64,000 bases of DNA from Flavobacteriaceae bacterium YJPT1-3 (GTDB taxonomy: Bacteria > Bacteroidota > Bacteroidia > Flavobacteriales > Flavobacteriaceae). Positions 24,048 through 31,854 of the stretch are shown piece after piece. A program made the position numbers and the translations under genes. Within the stretch, counting starts at the first letter, position 1, and the number at the start of each line of letters is the position of its first letter. The stretch lies in NCBI GenBank assembly GCA_029866965.1, contig CP123444.1, forward strand, positions 1,467,501 to 1,531,500, in the 5' to 3' direction. The notes under the pieces were generated by a model. That model was not told the origin of the DNA and ran no database searches. It saw only the letters and a list, made by a program, of their open reading frames with translations.

Positions 24048-25388
24048 TTAAATTCCTATTTCATTTTGTTTAATAAATTGCCTTCCATCTTCTGAGCTGG
24101 CTGGCAGATAGGGTCGAATAATGAGCCGCGTGCCGCGGTCATAAGTGAAATAACTTTGCACCCAGCTAGAGAATGTCAAAAGTTTGTTGCGGAAACCTAT
24201 GAGGTAGTAAATGTGTACCATGCCCCAAAGAAGCCAAGCGAGGAAGCCTTTGATGTGAAAATCACCCGCGGTGTCTATTACGGCTTTATGGCGACCTACG
24301 GTGGCCATCATGCCTTTATCGAAATAAGTGAAATGCTCAAAAGATTGTTTTTGGTAAAGTGCCTTGAGTATTTTGCCTAAATAGCGTCCTTGCTGGATGG
24401 CCACTTGAGCAACACCGGGAAGCCCATTTGGAAATTTTTTTGTCTTCAATAGCGCGATATCACCTATGGCGAAAACATTGGCTAACTTTCCTACCCTGAG
24501 CCTATTGTCTACTAGACACCGTCCTTTTTCAGTTAAGTTTGCATCAAGACCTTCAATAGAGTTTGGCCTAACCCCAGCTGCCCATACTAGGGTCTCTGTA
24601 TGTATTTCTTCGCCAGTATCGAGAATAGCTGACCGACCGTCATAATCGCTGACCCTGGTGTTCAACTTCAATTCAACCTCGAGCTTTTCTAAATACTGCT
24701 TTGTGTTTGTTGAAGACTTGCCAGACATTCCCTTGACCAATTTTGAACCAGATTGTATTAGGATAATGCGAATAAGATTGATATCGAGGTCAGGATAGTC
24801 CTTAGTCAAAATATGGTCTCTCATCTCTGCTAAGGCACCTGCAACTTCTACACCGGTAGGACCGCCGCCCACAATAGTAAAAGTTAAGGAAGCCTTTTTC
24901 CTGGCTTTATCCTTGGTCATATTCGACTTTTCCAAACACTGCCAAAATTGGCTTCTAAGGTCAAGTGCATTGGTAATGGATTTTAAAGGTGTTGCATGTT
25001 TTTCAATGGATTTATTTCCAAAGAAATTGGGTCGCGTCCCACATGCTAAAACCAGATAATCATATCGTAGTGTGCCAATCAAGGTCTCGATTTCGTTTAC
25101 TTTAGTGTTTATCTTAATGACTTTTAGCATTCTAAAATGGAAGTCCTCATAGTTGTTGAATATCCTTCTAAAGGGTTCAGCAATGCTGTCCGCATCCAAG
25201 CCAGATGTAGCCACCTGATACAGCATGGGTTGAAAAGTGTGATAATTGTGCCTGTCTAGCAGCACAATTTGAAAAGGTCCATTCTTTAGTTGCTTGATAA
25301 GGTTGATTCCGGCAAATCCACCGCCCACCACCACCAGTCTAGGTTTATCACTTTTAGGTATCTGTATGTCAAATGGCGCAGTGTTCAA
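24048..25388 (-). CDS. NDH-2-type NAD(P)/FAD-dependent oxidoreductase
   Basis: A 446-residue flavoprotein with two Rossmann motifs (LVVVGGGFAGINL near residue 18 and TIVGGGPTGVEVAGALAEM near 170), FAIGDIAL for FAD, and a hydrophobic C-terminal segment with FLAWLLWGMVHIYYLIGFRNK typical of membrane-bound type II NADH dehydrogenases. It would feed electrons from NADH to quinone at the inner membrane without proton pumping. It overlaps the SRPBCC gene by 4 bp inside the RND efflux operon, an unusual partner for NDH-2. Confidence 0.88.
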   Translation of the reverse strand: MNTAPFDIQIPKSDKPRLVVVGGGFAGINLIKQLKNGPFQIVLLDRHNYHTFQPMLYQVATSGLDADSIAEPFRRIFNNYEDFHFRMLKVIKINTKVNEIETLIGTLRYDYLVLACGTRPNFFGNKSIEKHATPLKSITNALDLRSQFWQCLEKSNMTKDKARKKASLTFTIVGGGPTGVEVAGALAEMRDHILTKDYPDLDINLIRIILIQSGSKLVKGMSGKSSTNTKQYLEKLEVELKLNTRVSDYDGRSAILDTGEEIHTETLVWAAGVRPNSIEGLDANLTEKGRCLVDNRLRVGKLANVFAIGDIALLKTKKFPNGLPGVAQVAIQQGRYLGKILKALYQKQSFEHFTYFDKGMMATVGRHKAVIDTAGDFHIKGFLAWLLWGMVHIYYLIGFRNKLLTFSSWVQSYFTYDRGTRLIIRPYLPASSEDGRQFIKQNEIGI

Positions 25389-25897
25389 AATGGCTGAGAT
25401 GTTTTGATGTTATTTAATCTTGATGGTATTTCAAGAAAATGGTGGGAATTGGGGTTCCAATTTTTGTCTCTGGATTTTAGTGCAGGAATCAATCCCGAGG
25501 CTGATAGAATTTTATTTATATAATCCTCATAAATCGTTTGGAACAGATAGGTGTCGAGCATGTCGTCTATGCCTTCCGTCAATCCTCTTAGGGTAGCGTA
25601 ATGTGTACATTTAAAATGATTGTCCAGATAAGCATCTGGGGTGAAATCCCATCTTATAATGCCCCTAAAAAACCCTTTTTTTAAGGCATGCGAAACAATC
25701 ATTGGATGTATGGACGATAGTCGCTCTACCTGAATCTCGGTATACAATTCCGATAGTTCAGTACTAAAGGAAGTGTCTGAAACTTTTTTAAAGGGTAAAG
25801 GCCACCAAAGTTCATAATGTCCCACATCATTGAGCAATTCAATGGATTTTTGAACATTGCCTTTATAGTATTTTGTAATTTTAATTTCTGTTGCCAT
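25385..25897 (-). CDS. SRPBCC-like protein of unknown function
   Basis: A 170-residue protein with a START/SRPBCC-like pattern (YYKGNVQKSIELLNDVGHYELWWP, internal strands, and a long C-terminal helix FQTIYEDYINKILSASGLI). No signal peptide and no catalytic motif is apparent. It is coupled to the NDH-2-like gene (4-bp overlap) and follows TolC by 17 bp. A lipid- or ligand-binding role is possible but unproven. Confidence 0.5.
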   Translation of the reverse strand: MATEIKITKYYKGNVQKSIELLNDVGHYELWWPLPFKKVSDTSFSTELSELYTEIQVERLSSIHPMIVSHALKKGFFRGIIRWDFTPDAYLDNHFKCTHYATLRGLTEGIDDMLDTYLFQTIYEDYINKILSASGLIPALKSRDKNWNPNSHHFLEIPSRLNNIKTSQPF

Positions 25898-25914
25898 ACC
25901 TTATTGTTTATGAA

Positions 25915-27252
25915 TTATTGTAGCGCCATAAGCATAGATCCTGTCAATTGTAAGACCCGGGTTTCCAATTGTTTTACTTGATATCTGGCTGTGACAATTC
26001 TAAATTTGGCGTTGGTCAAATCCAGCTGAGCGTCACGCAATTGGGTATTGGTGATTTGTCCATTTTGATAGTCTATTTGACTGCGTTCAAAATTTTGTTG
26101 AAAGGTTTCCAGGTTGGAAGTTTCGATGCGTAAGTCTTCTACAGATTGTAGATACTCGGTATATGCATTTTCGAAATCTCGTCTTATTTGCAGTTCTACT
26201 TTTTCTTGTTGCAATTCGTTTTGTTCTATGCCTATTTGGGCATTCTGAATATTGCGGTTGACCCGGTTGCCGTCGAAAATATTGAGCCGTAACCCTACGC
26301 CGACATTCCAACCGTTAAGTTGCTGTGAGAGTAATTGCCCTGCATCATTGGTTTGGTCGAGATAATTATACCCGCCGTTAACAAATACCTTTGGAAATCG
26401 CTCGGCTTTTTGAACCTTTAAATCCGTTTGAGCTATTTCCAAACCTTCATTTGAAATCCTGAGTGCCGTATTGTTGTTTATGACCTGTTCTTCGAGAGCA
26501 GCTTTTGTCGATAAAGGGAAAAATGTAACTTCGGAAGAAACTCGATAGTCTAAGCTTGGTGCCCGACCCATTAGTGTATTCAAGTCGTTCTTGGCAATCT
26601 TGTAGCGTAATTGATTTTGGCGCAATGCCACACTATCGTTTTTAACATCTGCTCTGGCATTGAGGACAGTGGTGCGATTACCTGCGCCAAAATTAAAACG
26701 GCTTTCAGCACGGTTAAGTCGTTCGGCACTTATAGCTAACTGTTCTTCCGAAATTGCCAGGTTTTCTTGTTGGGTAGCGACGTTGAGATAAAGAATAACT
26801 GTGTTCAGTACCGTATTTTCAATTTGTAATTGGGTCTGCAGTCTTGTGGCATCATCAAGGTTCTTTAGTAAATCCAATCTGTGATAGCCGCCGAGTCCGT
26901 CGAACAGTGTATACTCAGCAACCACCCCTGCCGAGAAAATCTCTGTTTCTGCGCCGTTAACGCTGATTGGGGTCACCGATTGACTGCCATCGTTGTTAAA
27001 CATGGCAATCTCTAAATTCGTGTCATTTTTGTTAAAGTCATAATTCCCATTAGCATAGACACTAGGCAGTAAGCCTGCATTGCCCGCAGTGGCATTATTT
27101 GATGATATTATCGTATCGAGAGCGGCCACTCGGATGTCAAAATTCTTTTCGAGAGTAATGTTCACGGCATCACTTAGGGTCAGTATTTCCTGAGCCCTTA
27201 TGGTACCCGTGAAGATGAAAAGTAAAATGGCTATGGTTTGAAATCTATTCAT
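25915..27252 (-). CDS. TolC family outer-membrane efflux protein
   Basis: A 445-residue TolC-type protein with signal peptide (processing near IRAQE, residue 21) and two outer-membrane efflux repeats rich in long helices (LSDAVNITLEKNFDIRVAALD; ALEEQVINNNTALRISNEGLEIAQ). It forms the outer-membrane duct of a tripartite pump together with the RND and membrane-fusion genes immediately upstream. Confidence 0.9.
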   Translation of the reverse strand: MNRFQTIAILLFIFTGTIRAQEILTLSDAVNITLEKNFDIRVAALDTIISSNNATAGNAGLLPSVYANGNYDFNKNDTNLEIAMFNNDGSQSVTPISVNGAETEIFSAGVVAEYTLFDGLGGYHRLDLLKNLDDATRLQTQLQIENTVLNTVILYLNVATQQENLAISEEQLAISAERLNRAESRFNFGAGNRTTVLNARADVKNDSVALRQNQLRYKIAKNDLNTLMGRAPSLDYRVSSEVTFFPLSTKAALEEQVINNNTALRISNEGLEIAQTDLKVQKAERFPKVFVNGGYNYLDQTNDAGQLLSQQLNGWNVGVGLRLNIFDGNRVNRNIQNAQIGIEQNELQQEKVELQIRRDFENAYTEYLQSVEDLRIETSNLETFQQNFERSQIDYQNGQITNTQLRDAQLDLTNAKFRIVTARYQVKQLETRVLQLTGSMLMALQ

Positions 27253-27308
27253 TATTAATATGCTTTTTCTTATTTTTTCAATGCTACTATGGTCTTCTTC
27301 TTGTATTA

Positions 27309-30300
27309 TTATTCTTCAGTATTACTCATAGCCAAGCGCACAGCGGGTTCCAGTTCCTCAGGGCTCACGTTTTCTTTCTTCCTGATTTTCGTGGCATACC
27401 ACATTCTCAGTTTGCTAAGGCTAATCAAGAAAATGGGCATCAAGAACAGCACATTCAATAGGCCAAAGAGCAAACCGTAAGCGATAGCGATTGCTGGGCC
27501 TTTCAAGAACTGGGCGCTTAGACTTGTTGAAAATATCAAAGGCCCTAATCCGGCAACCGTGGTGATGGTTGTTAGGACTATAGGGCGAAAACGTTGATAC
27601 GCAGCTTCCTTTACCGCTTTCTTAAATTCTGTACCCTCTTGAAGTATATCGTTGAGTGTAGAGATATAAACCAGAGTATTATTGACAAAAACACCGATTA
27701 GCGCAATCGTCCCAATAAGGCTAAAAATGTTCAGGGTGGTACTGTGGATAAGGTGACCTATGATTACACCAGTTAATGCAAAGGGGAAACACAGGAAGAT
27801 CATCAAGGCCTGTGAGAACGAATTACAATTGAAAACGATAAGTGAGAAAATAAGTAGTAGAATAATAGGTCCTACCATCTTCATGGCACCAATCAGTTTA
27901 AATGCCTGTCTGCTTTGCCCTTCTACAGAATAGGTGACCGAAGGATACTTATCCAATATTCCAGGTAATATCTCAGATTCGATTTTACCAATAACCTGAG
28001 GGGCAGAAACATCACCATTGGCAACATTGGCCTCAACCCTTATTTCGCGTTGTCCATCAAGATGGTCAATAGTCAGATTTCCTTCCTTTTCTTCGATGTA
28101 GGCGATTTCGCTTAAGGTGAAGTTGGAACCACGTTCACCCCGAATGCGCATATCAAGTAATTGCTGTTTGTTCTGGCGTCCGTCCTCGGGATACCTGAGC
28201 CAAATTTCAACCTCTTCGTCACCGCGCTGCAGACTTTGGGCTTCCATACCGAAGAATGCCGAACGTACCTGAGCCATTACACTAGAGAGACTCAATCCCA
28301 AAAGCTCGGCGTTGGGTTTCAACTTAAGATGATACTCGGTTATACCCTGTAAATCGGTGTCAGAGACGTCTCGAAGACCATCTAATTTGGTCATTGCCTG
28401 TTTGAGTTCTCGTTTGGCGGCCCGCACTTCTTCGAGATTGTAGCTTTTTAAGGCAAAAGAGACTGGAAGCCCAAATAGCGCAGAAGTGGCCCCAAGTCCA
28501 TATATTAATCGTCGAGCCTCAGGTATGGGCGGTGCAGCCTCGGCTATAGCATTACTCAACTCAAACGAGCTGGTACCACTACGCTCTTCGCCATTGAGAA
28601 AAGTGATTTTTAATTCCCCTTGATTATCCAGAGGACCGGTTATCACTTCGACAAAACGTACCATTTGTTTGCCTTCCTCTTTCTGTTCATCGGTAAGGCG
28701 ACTCGAGTAGTCTTCATTGACTTGCCATACTGCTTTTTCAATAGCCAGAAGCTTTTTCTTGGTTTCTTCCACAGGGGTTCCCGGCGGCAATTCCATTTCA
28801 ACGAAAACTGCGTTATCATCAATGTTTGGGAAAAACGTAAAGCCCATTACCCCTAACGGGATTAGCGCCACGGAAAGAACAAGAGCCCCAATAAAGACCA
28901 GAATGGTGACAGTTCGGATACCTTTGTTTTTAAGTACGGCAAAGGAAAAAGCAGGCATAAAGTGTTTTTCCCGCAGCCAATCCATTGCTTGGGTAGACCA
29001 TTTTTCAACCTTCGTAAGTTTGATATCTTCTTTAATCCCCTTCGCATGGCCCACGTGACCCGGAAGAATGATAAAGGTCTCGATGATGGCGATGGCAAGA
29101 ACTGCGATGACCACAAATGCGACTTCCTGAAAGAATTCACCCACCTGTTCCGGCAAGAAAAAGAACATCGCGAAAGCGGTTCCCGTAGTCATTAGCGATA
29201 GAATAACCGGGGAAATCATTTCCATGGTACCATCGATGGCCGCTTTTACCGGGGGCTTACCCAATTCTTTGGCATGACGATAAATATTCTCGCCCACCAC
29301 GACGGCATCATCTACCAGTATTCCCAGCACTAATATGAAGCCAAACAAAGACACTACGTTGATGGTCATATCCTGTAAATCAACCAACAAGAACATTCCT
29401 AATAGTGAAATCGGTATTCCAACTGCTACCCAGAAGGCTAAGTAGCGGTCGAGGAAAAGAGCCAGCACAATGAGTACTAGAATCATCCCAACAATTCCAT
29501 TTTCGACCATAGTGCCAATTCGACTATTTAGATTGACCGTACCGTCTTCCAATATTTTAAGCTGAATGCCTTGGTGAGTATCGTTGTATTCTTGGATGTA
29601 GGTTTTAATGTAATCGGCATTGGCCAAGATATCCTCACTGTTCAGAGTATAGGTGCTGATAGTCACGATGGGTTCACCTTCAAAATAACGTCCGGTGGCA
29701 TCGTCCTTAAATTGGTCTTCAACATCTGCTACGTCTTTGAGGTAAATGGTTTGCCCGTTCTCTTTGGCGCTTACAATGATGTTTTTTAAGTCTCTGGCAT
29801 AGTAACCCTTGCCATCAGCTTTTACATTAATTATTTGTTTCTTGTTTTCCAGCGTACCCCCAAAAGTTTCAAGATTGGCCTGTGCCACAGCTTGGCTCAC
29901 CTGCTGGAAACTCAAATTGTAGCGCCTGAGGTCATTTTCGCGCAAGCGAATCTCAATTTCCTCTTCTGGGATGCCTTGAATGACTACCTGGGACAACCCT
30001 TCGTGGGCGAGAAAGTCATCTTCTATCTGTTTGGCAATGTCCTTGACGCTTGTGAGCGGAAGGTCATTGGCCATTATTCCGAATGCTACGGTAATGTCTC
30101 GGGGATCTCTTTTGGTGACCGCGGCAGGTTCAACACCCGAAGGAAAGTTGGTTATTTTGTCAACCGCATTTTTTACTTCAACTAGCATCTTATCGGCCTG
30201 GGCCTCTTCTGTAAGTTCTACAGCGATGGTAGCCAGATTATCTTTTGAGGTTGAGGTCACCCGGTCGATGCCTTCAATCCCCTCAAGATTGTCTTCTACT

Positions 30301-30500
30301 TTAATCGTAATGCCTTCTTCAACTTCAGTGGGACTGGCGCCGGGATAGGCGACACTTACGTCAATAAACCGTGTCTTTTGTTTTGGAAAATTGGTATTCT
30401 GGGTTTGGGTCATTTTTAAAATCCCCAGACCTAATAATATGAACATGGCCAGATTAACCAGTGTTGGTCTTTTTATAAAATATGATACTAATCCTCTCAT
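27309..30500 (-). CDS. RND efflux transporter permease
   Basis: A 1063-residue RND inner-membrane pump (AcrB/MMPL superfamily). The N-terminal segment IKRPTLVNLAMFILLGLGIL is the first helix, and TM4 carries the proton-relay pair in GILVDDAVVVGENIYRH. There are two large periplasmic loops and about 12 membrane helices. Length is typical of hydrophobic/amphiphilic drug exporters. A degenerate piece of the 14-bp palindrome is present around 29170. It overlaps the membrane-fusion gene by one base. Confidence 0.93.
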   Translation of the reverse strand: MRGLVSYFIKRPTLVNLAMFILLGLGILKMTQTQNTNFPKQKTRFIDVSVAYPGASPTEVEEGITIKVEDNLEGIEGIDRVTSTSKDNLATIAVELTEEAQADKMLVEVKNAVDKITNFPSGVEPAAVTKRDPRDITVAFGIMANDLPLTSVKDIAKQIEDDFLAHEGLSQVVIQGIPEEEIEIRLRENDLRRYNLSFQQVSQAVAQANLETFGGTLENKKQIINVKADGKGYYARDLKNIIVSAKENGQTIYLKDVADVEDQFKDDATGRYFEGEPIVTISTYTLNSEDILANADYIKTYIQEYNDTHQGIQLKILEDGTVNLNSRIGTMVENGIVGMILVLIVLALFLDRYLAFWVAVGIPISLLGMFLLVDLQDMTINVVSLFGFILVLGILVDDAVVVGENIYRHAKELGKPPVKAAIDGTMEMISPVILSLMTTGTAFAMFFFLPEQVGEFFQEVAFVVIAVLAIAIIETFIILPGHVGHAKGIKEDIKLTKVEKWSTQAMDWLREKHFMPAFSFAVLKNKGIRTVTILVFIGALVLSVALIPLGVMGFTFFPNIDDNAVFVEMELPPGTPVEETKKKLLAIEKAVWQVNEDYSSRLTDEQKEEGKQMVRFVEVITGPLDNQGELKITFLNGEERSGTSSFELSNAIAEAAPPIPEARRLIYGLGATSALFGLPVSFALKSYNLEEVRAAKRELKQAMTKLDGLRDVSDTDLQGITEYHLKLKPNAELLGLSLSSVMAQVRSAFFGMEAQSLQRGDEEVEIWLRYPEDGRQNKQQLLDMRIRGERGSNFTLSEIAYIEEKEGNLTIDHLDGQREIRVEANVANGDVSAPQVIGKIESEILPGILDKYPSVTYSVEGQSRQAFKLIGAMKMVGPIILLLIFSLIVFNCNSFSQALMIFLCFPFALTGVIIGHLIHSTTLNIFSLIGTIALIGVFVNNTLVYISTLNDILQEGTEFKKAVKEAAYQRFRPIVLTTITTVAGLGPLIFSTSLSAQFLKGPAIAIAYGLLFGLLNVLFLMPIFLISLSKLRMWYATKIRKKENVSPEELEPAVRLAMSNTEE

Positions 30501-31594
30501 TATTTTGTTTTTGCAACCGCCTTGATTCCTGCAATAGGGGTTGTTGATTTTTCGGTTATGACTTTATCATCTTCTTTAAGCCCTTTGACGATGCTCGTAT
30601 TTTTGTTCACCTGAAGAATATCTACCGCTTTGGCCACTACAACCGAATCTTCTATGATAAATACACGATCATCTCGGGATATGAGTTCATTGCTTAACTC
30701 TACTGCATCAGTGAAAGAATTGGTGACATAATCGGTTTCTACGTACATCCCTTCCTTCAAATCTTTACCGGGTACTTCTATGAAAATGGTTATGGACTGG
30801 GTGTCTCGGTCGAGGGATTTTCCTATCCTTTTAATAGTGCCCGTAACTTTACGGTCCACATTACGGACGTAGAGAGAAAGAGAATCACCAATTTTAAAGT
30901 TCTCAATGGCGGCAGCCGTTACGGCTGCTCGTACCTCATAGACATCGGTTCTTATGAGCTCACCGAGGATGGTGCCAGGTCGTACCAAATCGCCAACATC
31001 GATGAAGGCTTTCGTAAGACTACCATTGAACGGCGCGTAGATTCTGTAATCCGAAAGTCTGTTTTCTTGGCTCTTGATGGAATAGTACAGATTGAAGATG
31101 TTCCGGCTACTCAAAAAATATTTGAGTTGCTCGGAAGTGTCCGTTGGCAATTCCGGCAGTCTTTCTTGAACATCGATTTGTCGTAGAAAGGCATTCCATT
31201 TGGGGAACTCATTCGGATAGTCCAATTGCACGTCAGCCATAGCATTGACCATGGCACTCAAAAACTGACTTTTTTGGGCTTTAAGACTATATCTAAAATC
31301 AACATCGTCAATGGCAATTAGTAGTTCCCCTTTTCTAAAAGAAGTGCCTTCCTCAAAGGATTTTGAGGTGTTACGTGCAGTACCTTGAACTTCAGAAATG
31401 ATATCAACCTTCTGTAAGGGCACCACCCTTCCGGTAAGGTTTAGAATACTTTTAATTTCTTGAGGATTGACCGTAAGGGTCTCAAATTCCTTAAAGTCTT
31501 TTTCTTTAGTCTCTTTTGGTTTATCAGTCCCACAACTGACAGATAAGAGAGCAACTAAGACTATGTATACTGTGGATTCAAATTTTATATTCAT
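30500..31594 (-). CDS. RND membrane-fusion (adaptor) lipoprotein
   Basis: A HlyD/AcrA-type periplasmic adaptor. With the start set at ATG 31594 (MNIKFESTVYIVLVALLSVSCGT) the N-terminus is a clear lipoprotein signal with lipobox cysteine at about residue 21. The alternative ATG 31630 would bury this signal. The family motifs are the barrel-sandwich segment (IISEVQGTARNTSKSFEEG) and FNGSLTKAFIDVGDLVRPG. It is first gene of the efflux operon, divergent from the sigma-54 activator with about 260 bp between them. Confidence 0.88.
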   Translation of the reverse strand: MNIKFESTVYIVLVALLSVSCGTDKPKETKEKDFKEFETLTVNPQEIKSILNLTGRVVPLQKVDIISEVQGTARNTSKSFEEGTSFRKGELLIAIDDVDFRYSLKAQKSQFLSAMVNAMADVQLDYPNEFPKWNAFLRQIDVQERLPELPTDTSEQLKYFLSSRNIFNLYYSIKSQENRLSDYRIYAPFNGSLTKAFIDVGDLVRPGTILGELIRTDVYEVRAAVTAAAIENFKIGDSLSLYVRNVDRKVTGTIKRIGKSLDRDTQSITIFIEVPGKDLKEGMYVETDYVTNSFTDAVELSNELISRDDRVFIIEDSVVVAKAVDILQVNKNTSIVKGLKEDDKVITEKSTTPIAGIKAVAKTK

Positions 31595-31621
31595 TGCAAA
31601 CTTTTTTGTTTCCGCGCCTAG

Positions 31622-31643
31622 AAAATCCAAAGCGATGCCAAAA
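31622..31643 (-). promoter_or_regulatory. Weak candidate sigma-54 promoter of the RND operon
   Basis: On the minus strand TTTGGCATCGCTTTGGAT resembles a -24/-12 element: TGGCA is intact, but the -12 half reads TGGA instead of TTGC. It lies about 28-49 bp before the adaptor start, opposite a divergent sigma-54 activator gene. A 10-bp palindrome GTGAATTCAC at 31766-31775 further upstream could be an activator site. Both are tentative. Confidence 0.25.
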
Positions 31644-31854
31644 TAGGATTAATAGCGACCAATAGCATTTAAGTATCTAAAAAACAGGTGAATAAAACTT
31701 TTTTAAGGTGAGTTGATAAGACAGTGTAGAAGTAAAGGATTATCAATTATTAGCGAATTGACAAGGTGAATTCACGAATAGTTGTTAAGAATACATATCT
31801 TGTAGCTGAATTATTTTTTGCCTTTTAGGCAATTCTATATCCAATAACACGACC